Positions 1 to 7,455 of a stretch of DNA of 64,000 nt are shown piece by piece. The stretch is from IMG/VR virus record IMGVR_UViG_3300008111_000018, positions 1-64,000 of that record; one strand, 5' to 3'. Under the pieces are notes generated by a model, which did not search any database, was not told where the DNA came from, and saw nothing but the letters and a program-made list of their open reading frames with translations. The DNA comes from a virus. The position numbers and the translations under genes are program-made. How positions within the stretch are numbered: the first letter of the stretch is position 1; the number at the start of each line of letters is the position of its first letter.

Positions 1-186
1 ACAGACGGACACTCAACCAGATACTACCCACAACACAAAAGATTTGGATTGTTCTGGTATAATATATTTGTAGACGAATATAGGGATGGTGATTATTCTA
101 CATTTGAAGAAGCACAGTGGCACCTTTGTAACTTTTTGAGAGAACCTGTGGTAGAATACCTTGACTTTGAATGTGGGGAAAACTGA
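1..186 (+). CDS. Hypothetical phage protein, 3' part only
   Basis: The reading frame is open from the first base of the window to TGA at 184-186, so the start lies outside. The visible 61 residues have an aromatic-rich stretch, then a segment with FEEAQ, and end in an acidic tail. The layout resembles the next-but-one gene at 413-613 (LEEAQ followed by a charged tail), so the two may be paralogues. The stop overlaps the next start as TGATG, showing translational coupling. Function unknown. Confidence 0.6.
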   Translation, partial: TDGHSTRYYPQHKRFGLFWYNIFVDEYRDGDYSTFEEAQWHLCNFLREPVVEYLDFECGEN

Positions 187-413
187 TGACTGAACTTCTT
201 TTATGTAAGGATTGTAAGTGGTATCGCAAGGATTGGGTTTCCCATATTCTCAATGGAACTCATCATTATGATACTTGTGCCTCTCCAAATACAACACAAA
301 ATCCTGTGACTGGTAATGAAAATAGGTTTTGTGATATGTTGAGAGCAGAACGATGGAAAGAACTTGATTATTCTTGTGGTCCAGAGGGTCGTTATTGGGA
401 GGCACGGAAATAA
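186..413 (+). CDS. Small cysteine-rich hypothetical protein
   Basis: A 75-aa protein with a CxxC near the N-terminus (CKDCKW), further Cys residues at DTCASP, RFCDM and SCGPEG, and a short basic tail. The spacing suggests a small zinc-binding fold; CKxCKW...NPVTG...CGPEG is a pattern I associate with small phage proteins of unknown role. I chose ATG at 186 because it overlaps the previous stop (TGATG); an in-frame ATG at 171 is possible. It is coupled to the next gene through TAATG at 411-415. Confidence 0.65.
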   Translation: MTELLLCKDCKWYRKDWVSHILNGTHHYDTCASPNTTQNPVTGNENRFCDMLRAERWKELDYSCGPEGRYWEARK

Positions 414-613
414 TGAAAGTTTATGATTACCGAATTGTAGAAGACCTCAATTTGAAAACTTTGAAACCTTATTTTTATATTCAATATTATCATCTTACTG
501 AAAAAAAGTATTATCCCTACTCAAATGATACATTCCAAACACTTGAAGAAGCACAAGAAGCAATACGACTACTGAGAAAATACAACGAACCTGTATATCA
601 TTATGTGGAGTGA
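413..613 (+). CDS. Hypothetical phage protein
   Basis: A 66-aa protein starting on an ATG that overlaps the previous stop. It is Tyr-rich, with a segment TFQTLEEAQEAIRLLRKY likely to form a helix, and an acidic aromatic C-terminus. It resembles the partial gene at 1-186 and, more loosely, the paired genes at 24163 and 24294 (Phe-Ser-Thr...EAxRM). No function recognised. Confidence 0.65.
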   Translation: MKVYDYRIVEDLNLKTLKPYFYIQYYHLTEKKYYPYSNDTFQTLEEAQEAIRLLRKYNEPVYHYVE

Positions 614-616
614 GAA

Positions 617-820
617 ATGACTGAAGAATTGTATAAAACACAATACCCAGCAGTTAAAATTGGCAATCCAAAATTATCTAACTGGACTTGCTATATGTTC
701 GGCAATCGTCCTGGTGGTGTTGGAATAATGTATACTCCAGAAGAAGGAAGAGTGCCTAATAGGTTTGTGAGGTTTATGATGAAGATTTGTTTTGATTGTA
801 AATGGGTGAAGAATGACTGA
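617..820 (+). CDS. Conserved phage hypothetical protein
   Basis: A 67-aa protein with a CFDCKW motif at the C-terminus and a central Gly/Pro-rich part (FGNRPGGVGIMYTPEEG). The pattern looks like a small protein I associate with marine cyanophages, of unknown function. It overlaps the next gene by 8 nt (ATGACTGA), placing it in the same co-translated string. Confidence 0.65.
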   Translation: MTEELYKTQYPAVKIGNPKLSNWTCYMFGNRPGGVGIMYTPEEGRVPNRFVRFMMKICFDCKWVKND

Positions 821-1478
821 AATTGAAGAAGTAAAAGCACAAATCAAAATGCTTGAAAAGAAACTCTCATTCTTGGAGGAACTGGAAAAAACAAAATCAC
901 CAGTAGAAGAAGCATTTAAGGATAATTATGGGGTTTATCCAAATGAACTGAAAACTACTGATGATTTCAATTGCTGGAAATCTTTTAAGAGAGGTTATAA
1001 TGCTGCACAAGAGGATTATAAGGTAGGAGAGTATCAAGAAGAACAAAAATGGGATGCTGTCCGTGAGAGTGTGAAATGGTGTGAGGAAAATCCCGATAAA
1101 GACCCATTAGATTGGTTGAAACCACAAACACCAGAAGAAACAGAAAGAGGAATGAGGACAGCATTTAGAGAGGCACAACAAACAGAAAAGTGGAAAGAAC
1201 TTCAAAGAAAGATTGATGAAGAAGATAATGATAAGAACTTCAAGAACTCTCTTGACCTTATCAAAGAATGGGGAGAGAAGAACAAACCACTCACTCTAAA
1301 AGAACTCCTGTGGGAATGGTGGGAGGACATTTTTACTGTTGATAGTGATTTAGATGCTGATGCTTCTATTGATGTTCTTGTAGATAGGATTGCTAAAGAG
1401 TTTATTCCACCTTCAAGTGATAGAAACAGTTATGAGTGGGAAAAGTGTTTGAAAATGATGAGAGGTAATTTGAGGTAG
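813..1478 (+). CDS. Hypothetical protein with N-terminal coiled coil
   Basis: A 221-aa, strongly acidic protein. Residues 1-35 form a heptad-like helix (EIEEVKAQIKMLEKKLSFLEEL), followed by a Trp-rich charged body. The start at 813 is inside the end of the previous gene. It is the last gene before a GNRA-loop terminator at 1518-1540, so it probably closes the first operon of the window. Function not recognised. Confidence 0.65.
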   Translation: MTEIEEVKAQIKMLEKKLSFLEELEKTKSPVEEAFKDNYGVYPNELKTTDDFNCWKSFKRGYNAAQEDYKVGEYQEEQKWDAVRESVKWCEENPDKDPLDWLKPQTPEETERGMRTAFREAQQTEKWKELQRKIDEEDNDKNFKNSLDLIKEWGEKNKPLTLKELLWEWWEDIFTVDSDLDADASIDVLVDRIAKEFIPPSSDRNSYEWEKCLKMMRGNLR

Positions 1479-1517
1479 ATAAATAATAGTGCCTGTAGGT
1501 CGCATTATAGGTAGAGA

Positions 1518-1540
1518 GGGAGCAGAAATGCTCCTTTTCT
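1518..1540 (+). terminator. Rho-independent terminator with GAAA loop
   Basis: GGAGCA (1519-1524), a GAAA tetraloop, then TGCTCC (1529-1534), followed by TTTTCTT. It sits about 40 nt after the stop of the gene ending at 1478 and just before a late promoter. Confidence 0.85.
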
Positions 1541-1542
1541 TG

Positions 1543-1550
1543 TATAAATA
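1543..1550 (+). promoter_or_regulatory. T4-type late promoter TATAAATA
   Basis: An exact TATAAATA octamer 25 nt upstream of the ATG at 1576, immediately after a terminator. T4 late promoters carry this sequence at -10. A second, weaker GATAAATA is at 1478-1485. This gives the downstream endonuclease-like gene its own late transcription unit. Confidence 0.7.
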
Positions 1551-1575
1551 GTATTGCGACCTATAGAGTAGAACT

Positions 1576-2361
1576 ATGACTTCACAAAGTCCAAGAATAT
1601 ACTTGTATAAAATTACCTTTGAAGAAGTTCCATATTACTATTATGGAATTCATAAGGAAAAAGCATTTGGTGAAGAGTATTGGGGTTCTCCAAAAACAAA
1701 CAAGTGGTGTTGGGAACTTTATACTCCAAAGAAACAAATACTTCAACTTTTTGACTTTACAGATGAAGGGTGGTTGGAAGCAAAAAGAGTTGAGACAAAA
1801 GTAATAAAACCATTTCTCAATATGGATAAATGGTGTCTAAATGAAAATTGTGGTGGAATTGTTTCGTTAGAAGTTTTGAGAGGAAGTGGTAATAAATGTT
1901 ATGAACTTGGATTGGGAGTTCATTCATTAACCAAAGAGCAAAGAAGTGAAAATGGTAAAAGAACTGGTAAAATTTATGGAAAAATTGGAGGTAGAAGAGC
2001 ATATGAACTTGGAGTTGGTGCCCACGGAAGAACAAGAGAAAAAATGAGTGAAGATGGTAAAATAGGTGGTAAAATTACATATGAAAATAAAATAGGAATA
2101 CACGGAAGAACCAAAGAAGAAATGATTGAAAGTGGAAGGAAATGTGGATATAGAACTTATGAACTCGGTATTGGTATTCACGGGCAAAGTAAAGAACAAA
2201 TGACTGAAAATGGTAGAAAGGGTGGTAAAATTGGAGGTAAAAATGTAGCATCACAAAAATGGTTGTGTTTAGAAACAGGTCATATTACTAATGCTGGGGC
2301 ACTTACTAACTATCAAAGAAACAGAGGTATAGACACTTCCAAGAGAAAAAGAATATCATAA
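1576..2361 (+). CDS. Putative homing endonuclease (GIY-YIG-like with tandem repeats)
   Basis: A 261-aa protein. Residues 8-40 (IYLYKITFEEVPYYYYGIHK then EEYWGSP) resemble a diverged GIY-YIG nuclease core of free-standing phage homing endonucleases. From about residue 105 to 230 it carries four degenerate repeats of YELGxGxHGxTKEExxENGRKGGK type, probably a DNA-binding array like the NUMOD3-type repeats of such enzymes. It has its own late promoter and is preceded by a terminator, so it is a self-contained cassette between two operons. The C-terminus is basic. Assignment is by pattern only; catalytic residues beyond the tyrosines are not certain. Confidence 0.6.
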   Translation: MTSQSPRIYLYKITFEEVPYYYYGIHKEKAFGEEYWGSPKTNKWCWELYTPKKQILQLFDFTDEGWLEAKRVETKVIKPFLNMDKWCLNENCGGIVSLEVLRGSGNKCYELGLGVHSLTKEQRSENGKRTGKIYGKIGGRRAYELGVGAHGRTREKMSEDGKIGGKITYENKIGIHGRTKEEMIESGRKCGYRTYELGIGIHGQSKEQMTENGRKGGKIGGKNVASQKWLCLETGHITNAGALTNYQRNRGIDTSKRKRIS

Positions 2362-2390
2362 GGACACTTCGCAAACTGGAACAAGGGCAC

Positions 2391-2419
2391 TTGAACTCTG
2401 TGCCCTGATGCCTTATAAT
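2391..2419 (+). promoter_or_regulatory. Sigma70-like promoter TTGAAC-N17-TATAAT
   Basis: TTGAAC at 2391-2396 and TATAAT at 2414-2419 are separated by exactly 17 bp, 24 nt upstream of the ATG at 2443. A stem GGGCAC (2385-2390) / GTGCCC (2400-2405) overlaps the -35 region; it may act as a terminator for the preceding gene. This is probably an early promoter read by host polymerase for the operon to about 9.8 kb. Confidence 0.75.
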
Positions 2420-2442
2420 ACTCTCATACACACAGAAACCTG

Positions 2443-2766
2443 ATGACTGCCTTCACATACAAAGGATATGGTAGAATTTACACCAATCCCGAAAACATAG
2501 AAGAAGTTGAAACCATTATCAAAGAACTTAGTGAGTTTGAATGGAGTTATTATCCTGAAGGACTTGTAGTATCTTGGGACAGGTATCCAAATGTAGAGTA
2601 TGTTGGGAAATTTGAACTTGATGAAAATAAGTTCAAAGAAATCTGTAAAGAACGAAACATTCCTGTTTTTGTCTTTGATGCTGGTGAGGATTATAATACT
2701 TTTGGGTATTGTAAAACTTTGAATAAAGAAGAAATCAAAGAACTTTCTTATGGGAACTTACGATAA
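2443..2766 (+). CDS. Hypothetical protein, first gene of early-type operon
   Basis: A 107-aa acidic protein with alternating strands and helices (YKGYGRIYTNPENIEEVE). It follows the promoter at 2391-2419 directly. The stop overlaps the next start (TAATG at 2764-2768). No family recognised. Confidence 0.65.
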   Translation: MTAFTYKGYGRIYTNPENIEEVETIIKELSEFEWSYYPEGLVVSWDRYPNVEYVGKFELDENKFKEICKERNIPVFVFDAGEDYNTFGYCKTLNKEEIKELSYGNLR

Positions 2767-2960
2767 TGCCTTTCTTTCCTGACTGCTATGATGAGTGGGG
2801 ACTTTATAAGTTTACCTATGATGGAGACCACAAGATGTATGAAATGCTATTTGAGGGTACTGAAGAAGAGTGTCGTCAATATGCTTATGAGAATTATACT
2901 GATAAACAGCAAACTGATATGTGTTTGATGGATTGGGAAGCAAGGGAGTGGAGTGTATGA
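2766..2960 (+). CDS. Small hypothetical protein
   Basis: A 64-aa acidic, Tyr/Glu-rich protein with EGTEEECRQYAYENY in the middle. It overlaps both neighbours (TAATG upstream, ATGA downstream), so it belongs to the same operon. Function not recognised. Confidence 0.6.
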   Translation: MPFFPDCYDEWGLYKFTYDGDHKMYEMLFEGTEEECRQYAYENYTDKQQTDMCLMDWEAREWSV

Positions 2961-3139
2961 CTGAACGCAATTTTACCAAAGAACTCCTATACACATGCTA
3001 TGCTGATATGGAGAATGGAGATGATGTTGAGAGTATTGACTATCGTTCTCTAATTCACATTATCACCGAATTGTGTGATAGAATAGAGCAGTTGGAAAAG
3101 GACAACGAACTCCTGAAATCTTATGCTTGGGAACAATGA
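2957..3139 (+). CDS. Small hypothetical protein with C-terminal helix
   Basis: A 60-aa protein from ATG 2957, which overlaps the preceding stop as ATGA; an in-frame ATG at 2921 would give a longer overlap and is less likely. The C-terminal third (LCDRIEQLEKDNELLKSYAW) is a clear amphipathic, probably coiled-coil helix. Function unknown. Confidence 0.6.
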   Translation: MTERNFTKELLYTCYADMENGDDVESIDYRSLIHIITELCDRIEQLEKDNELLKSYAWEQ

Positions 3140-3489
3140 CTCTTGAAGAAATCCTAGAAGAATACGGACAGGAAGTATTAGACATCTACTACGAACTCTT
3201 CCCAGATAAAGACATTACAAAGTTTGGTGATAGGTTCTGTGGACCTGTTGGTGAATATTCTGATTTTGTGTTAGACTGCTACTACTCAACTGGTAGTGAT
3301 GAACTTGATGAAACAATTGAGTCATTTGAGAGTGGAGTCTTTCAAGAGTATTACTACTACGATCATAAAACCTCAACCGCATTCGTATTTTATGGTTTTA
3401 TGATAAAGGAAAAGAAACTCTCACAATTGATGATAGTTCTTGGGGAAAAGTCCAAACACCAGAAACACAATTGCACATCAAAGAAATGA
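3136..3489 (+). pseudogene. 5' fragment of a gene split by an 8-bp duplication
   Basis: The frame opens at 3136 (ATGA overlap) and reads an acidic protein as far as TSTAFVFYG. It then changes to an unlikely Lys-rich tail that ends at 3489. TTTTATGG at 3388-3395 is followed at once by TTTTATGA. Removing one 8-nt copy joins this frame cleanly to the frame of the next gene, reading FVFYDKGKETLTIDDSSWGK. I infer one ancestral protein of about 338 aa spanning 3136-4157, now frameshifted, or corrected by slippage on the TTTT run. The N-terminal 85 residues remain intact. Confidence 0.6.
3388..3403 (+). repeat. 8-bp tandem duplication causing a frameshift
   Basis: TTTTATGG then TTTTATGA. The two units are adjacent and differ only in the last base. 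The extra unit shifts the reading frame of the gene starting at 3136 into that of the 3486-4157 gene. Confidence 0.7.
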
Positions 3490-4157
3490 CTCACGAAGAA
3501 ATGCTTGAAGAAGCAGCAAAACGAGAAGCAGAAAACAAAGCACTTGAAGCATTGGAAAAACTACAGAATGAAAATGGTGATGCTCTTCAACAACTCGCTG
3601 ACATTGAAAAAGAGGAAAGAATGACTGAAGACGAAAGAATCAAAGCAATGCAGATTGCTTGTGGTGCTGTAGGAAAGTATTCTGATGCTCTCAAAGAGCT
3701 TGCTAAAACTGAAAAGGAAGAGTTGAAAGCAGAGTTGGAGGCAAAGAAGAAAGAAAACTTCCAACTGGTTGCTGATGCTTGCATGAAAGAATACGAGCAA
3801 AAGTATGGTCGTGATGTATTCCCAGTGGATGAACATTGGGTGTATATGATTGCTGAATACTTTGGCACAGGTGAAGGTCAAACTACCTGTATCATGATGA
3901 CACAGGCAAATGCAGGTGAAAAGGAAGATTTTGAAAAGGCCAAGAGCAAGTATGTTCCAGTCACAAGCAAACAATATCGTGCTGTAAGAAAGTTTCATAA
4001 ACAATTTGGCACTTGGATGCTGTATGGTCTAAAGTTTCTCAGTAAAGAAGATTTTCTAACTGAGTGTGCTTATTTCCTTCCTCCAGTGATGATGAAACTT
4101 TCTAATGCCAAGTGCTCCAAAGAGTTTTATACCGAAGTTCATTATAATTTCTCATAA
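3486..4157 (+). CDS. Hypothetical coiled-coil protein (3' part of split gene)
   Basis: A 223-aa protein from ATG 3486. Residues 1-110 are a long charged helix/coiled coil; the rest is a compact domain with YMIAEYFGTGEGQTTCIMM and a Trp-Tyr-rich end. The frame is open back to 3369, well upstream of the chosen start, which supports fusion with the preceding fragment. ATG 3486 could still work as a reinitiation start because it overlaps the fragment's stop (ATGA). Function unknown. Confidence 0.6.
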   Translation: MTHEEMLEEAAKREAENKALEALEKLQNENGDALQQLADIEKEERMTEDERIKAMQIACGAVGKYSDALKELAKTEKEELKAELEAKKKENFQLVADACMKEYEQKYGRDVFPVDEHWVYMIAEYFGTGEGQTTCIMMTQANAGEKEDFEKAKSKYVPVTSKQYRAVRKFHKQFGTWMLYGLKFLSKEDFLTECAYFLPPVMMKLSNAKCSKEFYTEVHYNFS

Positions 4158-4158
4158 T

Positions 4159-4473
4159 ATGGTAGAATCTTTAATTGCTGGACTTACTTGTGGAATTGCA
4201 ACTTTTTATGGGGTTGGTGACGGATTCCACGGTCAAATCACTGCAAATGGAGAAAGATTTGATGCTTATCGTTGGACTGCAGCTCACCCATATCTTCCGA
4301 TGGGAAGTAGGATTAGAGTTACAAATCAAGACAATGGAAAACAGGTAATCGTTCGCGTCAATGATAGGGGTCCATATTCTCATGCAGATATTGACTTAAG
4401 TTATTCTGCATTCGCTCACATTCAACCAACCCGTAAGGGTAATGCTACTGTTTGTTATCGTGTAATCGGATGA
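4159..4473 (+). CDS. RlpA-like double-psi beta-barrel protein (putative lytic transglycosylase)
   Basis: A 104-aa protein matching the RlpA/DPBB pattern: GIATFYG, ITANGERFDAYRWTAAHPYL, LPMGSRIRVTN, VIVRVNDRGPY, IDLSYSAF. In characterised RlpA enzymes a His in TAAH and an Asp in VNDRGP are needed for cleaving glycan strands; both are present (His43, Asp69). The N-terminus is short and hydrophobic (SLIAGLTCGIA), perhaps a weak export signal. The start at 4159 follows the previous stop; an in-frame ATG at 4105 lies inside the previous gene. It is coupled by ATGA to a secreted protein at 4470, so a role in peptidoglycan breakdown or lysis is plausible. Confidence 0.75.
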   Translation: MVESLIAGLTCGIATFYGVGDGFHGQITANGERFDAYRWTAAHPYLPMGSRIRVTNQDNGKQVIVRVNDRGPYSHADIDLSYSAFAHIQPTRKGNATVCYRVIG

Positions 4474-4841
4474 AAAAACTATTTGCTATTGTTTTTATTA
4501 TTTTCTCTTCTCCTGCTTTCGCACAAGAGACTAAAACTTATCGGCCATTCCGTTATGAAACTCCATGTTTGTTGGAGGCAGGTAATGAAACATATTCTGA
4601 CACCTGTGTAGTGATTGAAACTCGCGAAACCGGTGGAGCACTTCGTACTCGTAACATTTTTTCTAATAAATTTGCTCTGACAATTAAGGGGCGATTTGAT
4701 AGAGAAAGGGGTTATATGACCTGGGACAGTCATAACAAATATGAATATAAATGGAAATATAAAGTTGGTGGAGTTGGTGATGTAGGTGCATGGACTTATG
4801 TGATGCCTGGATTTCTTGTTCAAAATGTTTCTTGGGATTGA
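4470..4841 (+). CDS. Secreted hypothetical protein with Sec signal peptide
   Basis: A 123-aa protein. Residues 1-18 (MKKLFAIVFIIFSSPAFA) form a classical signal peptide with an AFA|Q cleavage site, so the mature part should be periplasmic. The mature domain is beta-rich, with two Cys (ETPCLL, SDTCVV) that could form a disulphide. The start at 4470 overlaps the RlpA-like gene stop (ATGA). It may assist cell-wall degradation or alter the envelope; no family recognised. Confidence 0.65.
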   Translation: MKKLFAIVFIIFSSPAFAQETKTYRPFRYETPCLLEAGNETYSDTCVVIETRETGGALRTRNIFSNKFALTIKGRFDRERGYMTWDSHNKYEYKWKYKVGGVGDVGAWTYVMPGFLVQNVSWD

Positions 4842-4844
4842 TAA

Positions 4845-5399
4845 ATGAAAATAATTAAAAATCTCTTATCGAAAGAATTCTGTAATTACTACTTGTGGGA
4901 AATCAAAAAAAAAGAACAAACTCCGGTTTGGCAGTCTAGTACTGTATTTTGGCCGGAGGGAATTAAAAATAATATTAATGGATCTTGTATTGTCACAAGC
5001 ACAGGTGAAGAAATTAAAAGTCAAATTGCCAATTTAATCGCTCCACATATTCCAGAGGTTGAATGTGATATCACTACTTGGTTTAATGTTTGGCAGTATA
5101 ATTCGGGTATTTCCAAACATACCGACCATGGATACGTTTTTGCAATGACAATTTACTTGAACGAATATTGGGATGTTGACTGGGGTGGAAATTTTCTTTA
5201 TTACGATAAAGAAATTGATTGGAATAATCGAGAAGAAAAATATTTGTCAGACCACAAAAATTGGAAAGTGGTAATACCCGAAATGGGAACCGCAGTTTTA
5301 AATGATAACAGAACCTTACATTTAGTTACTCCACTTTCTCCCCAATCCCCGCAGTTGAGATATACTGTTCAGATATGGGCTCATGAGAAAAAAAAATGA
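4845..5399 (+). CDS. 2OG-Fe(II) dioxygenase (prolyl-hydroxylase-like)
   Basis: A 184-aa protein with the jelly-roll dioxygenase signature: HTD at 92-94, a distal His at 159 (TLHLVTPL) and Arg172 (LRYTVQIW) for 2-oxoglutarate. Two His plus one Asp bind iron, and the Arg binds the cosubstrate. 2OG-Fe(II) oxygenases are frequent accessory genes of T4-like cyanophages; substrates are generally unknown and could be protein, nucleic acid or glycan. It overlaps the next gene by ATGA. Confidence 0.85.
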   Translation: MKIIKNLLSKEFCNYYLWEIKKKEQTPVWQSSTVFWPEGIKNNINGSCIVTSTGEEIKSQIANLIAPHIPEVECDITTWFNVWQYNSGISKHTDHGYVFAMTIYLNEYWDVDWGGNFLYYDKEIDWNNREEKYLSDHKNWKVVIPEMGTAVLNDNRTLHLVTPLSPQSPQLRYTVQIWAHEKKK

Positions 5400-5575
5400 A
5401 TCAAAATGAAAAGACAAAAATATACTACAACGTCTGGTGCTGTGCTTACCAACGCAGAGGACTATATAGAGGAACAGACAGGGAACACAGAGAGCATGAA
5501 ACCGTGCGTATGTGCCTTGACATGAAAGACGTAAAATTCTATCATTTTGATACAGAAAAACCGCATTATCTCTAA
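5396..5575 (+). CDS. Small basic hypothetical protein
   Basis: A 59-aa protein with WCCAYQRRG and a His/Arg/Glu-rich middle. It overlaps both the dioxygenase (ATGA) and the next gene (TAATG). Function unknown. Confidence 0.6.
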   Translation: MNQNEKTKIYYNVWCCAYQRRGLYRGTDREHREHETVRMCLDMKDVKFYHFDTEKPHYL

Positions 5576-5940
5576 TGATATTCTCTAGACCAATCCTAGG
5601 AACTAATACCAAGAAAACCAAACTATCTTGGTTTGAATACTACTGGCACTCTTGTTTCATTCAAGGATGGTACAATTGCTGGTATGCCTTTCAGAACTGG
5701 GCCGATTTAATATGCAATAACTATCAAGACTATGCACTTCTTGTCTCTGATGACCCATTAGAGCAGTGTATTCTTTATTTCTGGGACAGTCTTGAAGATG
5801 AGATTTATCCCAAACACTTCTTGGATAGTTTGCTCCAGATGGTGGATGATATTGAGACTGGTAAAGAAAAAGTATATCCTATGGATGAGGACTTTATGAA
5901 CCGATTGAAAGACCTTGTAGAAGATGTGGAGTTGGGTTAA
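5575..5940 (+). CDS. Hypothetical protein
   Basis: A 121-aa protein with a Trp-rich N-terminal half (SWFEYYWHSCF, WYNCWYAFQNW) and an acidic helical C-terminal half. It is translationally coupled on both sides. No family recognised. Confidence 0.6.
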   Translation: MIFSRPILGTNTKKTKLSWFEYYWHSCFIQGWYNCWYAFQNWADLICNNYQDYALLVSDDPLEQCILYFWDSLEDEIYPKHFLDSLLQMVDDIETGKEKVYPMDEDFMNRLKDLVEDVELG

Positions 5941-6332
5941 TGGGATTATTTGACTACGTTCGTTCTTCATATAACCTTGGAGAACACTTCACAAATGTAG
6001 AGTGTCAAACCAAAGAGATTGAAGACTGTTATAGTGGTACGATGTCTCACTTCTGGATAGACCCTGCCGGTTATTTGTGGTGTGGTGATTATAAAGGAAC
6101 ATCAACTTTTGAGACTATTGAGAAAGATGACCCACGACATAGCGATAAACATCTTTTCTTAAACTATGAATGGATTCCTACAGGACAGCACGGAAAGTAT
6201 AGAGTTCATCCCATCACAAAATACGTGGAGATTTATCCAGCAGAATGGAACGGACACTATGATGATTGGCCACGTTGCAGAATCCACTTTAAGTGTGGTA
6301 GAGTGGTTGAGTACGAACACATCACCCGATGA
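5940..6332 (+). CDS. Conserved phage hypothetical protein
   Basis: A 130-aa protein beginning MGLFDYV, with SHFWIDPAGYLWCGDYKGTS in the middle and many aromatic residues. MGLFDY starts recur in small T4-like phage proteins of unknown role. Coupled on both sides by 1-4 nt overlaps. Confidence 0.65.
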   Translation: MGLFDYVRSSYNLGEHFTNVECQTKEIEDCYSGTMSHFWIDPAGYLWCGDYKGTSTFETIEKDDPRHSDKHLFLNYEWIPTGQHGKYRVHPITKYVEIYPAEWNGHYDDWPRCRIHFKCGRVVEYEHITR

Positions 6333-6640
6333 TTTCCACTGAACTGTTTCCATATGAAACTTTTGGTGTAAGATTAGAACATATGAATGAAAAGAAAATC
6401 TGTTGGTTTAAGGACGACTATGACTTGCAAAAATACCTAGAAAGGTATAAACTAGATACTAGGAAAACAAAGATTGATTATCGTGATGCAAAACCCACTG
6501 AGCCCAATAAAAAACACAAGAGAAAAGTGGAGCAAAAACCTAAACCAAAAGGTGACGGAAGTGCAAGTCCAGTTCGCAAACGAAAATCCAGCGTGGATTC
6601 CACTAGAAACACTACTCGCAATTCAAAATCTAAAAAATGA
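6329..6640 (+). CDS. Small protein with highly basic disordered tail
   Basis: A 103-aa protein. Residues 1-50 appear folded (TELFPYETFGVRLEH, KKICWFKDDYDL). The C-terminal half is Lys/Arg/Ser-rich (KKHKRKVEQKPKPKG, VRKRKSS) and low complexity, which suggests nucleic-acid binding. Function unknown. Confidence 0.6.
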   Translation: MISTELFPYETFGVRLEHMNEKKICWFKDDYDLQKYLERYKLDTRKTKIDYRDAKPTEPNKKHKRKVEQKPKPKGDGSASPVRKRKSSVDSTRNTTRNSKSKK

Positions 6641-6948
6641 CTAATCCACTGAAACTCAACGAAGAAGCACCTGCGTTTTCTTATACGCCAGAGGAACTAT
6701 TCAACACTATTATGTGTATTGTGGCACACCCACATAAAACACTTACGGAGCACGATAAAGCACGAGCTATGGCAATCTTTGTCACATTCTCTGATTACCT
6801 TGACAACTATACTGAGAGCGACAATAATCATGGTCAAGTCATCTACGAATCAGACTCTACCGATTTTGAGGGATATGTGCTAGGATTGCTTGGCAAAAAC
6901 AAACCGATGGACTTTTATCGAGTTGATGTCGATGAGTTGCTGAAATGA
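6637..6948 (+). CDS. Hypothetical acidic protein
   Basis: A 103-aa, largely helical, acidic protein (YTPEELFNTIMCIVAHPH, HDKARAMAIF). ATGA overlaps link it to both neighbours. No family recognised. Confidence 0.6.
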   Translation: MTNPLKLNEEAPAFSYTPEELFNTIMCIVAHPHKTLTEHDKARAMAIFVTFSDYLDNYTESDNNHGQVIYESDSTDFEGYVLGLLGKNKPMDFYRVDVDELLK

Positions 6949-7127
6949 GTAGATTCGTTAAAAACCCAGACGAGATTGTGCTGGAGGATGTTCGTATGGT
7001 ACACTATGAAACGATGGAAGAAGGTCGTGCAGTGTGGTTGGGAATCTATCTCAACAATGGTAAAATGTATCATCTAAACATTGGTGGGGACAATCTCTAC
7101 GTTAATTATTCTGATGAAACAACTTAA
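6945..7127 (+). CDS. Small hypothetical protein
   Basis: A 60-aa protein with a strand-rich centre (AVWLGIYLNNGKMYHLNI). It overlaps the previous gene by ATGA and the next by 14 nt. Function unknown. Confidence 0.55.
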   Translation: MSRFVKNPDEIVLEDVRMVHYETMEEGRAVWLGIYLNNGKMYHLNIGGDNLYVNYSDETT

Positions 7128-7455
7128 AACTTGGTTTGAGAACTCTTGGTGGAATTGGGTCAATTCTATCAACTATAGGTTCGTACAATATAATGACAAC
7201 ATTGACCGTTGTGCATTTTTTGAGGAACTAAATTATGGGTGGTATCAGATGTATATCTATCCTTATGATGATTGGTATAACCTCACTATTAGTGAAGAAA
7301 GATTACTTCGTTTGGGTGAATTTCCGCAACAATATACATTTTATGTCTCAGAAGTAGATTATGATTATATTATGGAAAAAATTGAAAATCCAGACCCACC
7401 TACAGATGCTCTAAAAAAGTTATTTGACCGCAAAATACCTTGGAGTGAATTGTGA
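7114..7455 (+). CDS. Hypothetical aromatic-rich protein
   Basis: A 113-aa protein starting at ATG 7114; the longer frame from 7081 would overlap the previous gene more. It is rich in Trp and Tyr (FENSWWNWVN, YGWYQMYIYPYDDW). No family recognised. Confidence 0.55.
   Translation: MKQLKTWFENSWWNWVNSINYRFVQYNDNIDRCAFFEELNYGWYQMYIYPYDDWYNLTISEERLLRLGEFPQQYTFYVSEVDYDYIMEKIENPDPPTDALKKLFDRKIPWSEL

Larger units (their letters stand above)
1496..1563. repeat. Inverted repeat enclosing terminator and late promoter
   Basis: TAGGTCGCA at 1496-1504 is the reverse complement of TGCGACCTA at 1555-1563. Between the arms lie a terminator hairpin and a TATAAATA site. The arms could pair in the upstream operon's transcript as a long-range stem, or could mark the edge of the inserted endonuclease cassette that starts at 1576. 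Confidence 0.6.
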
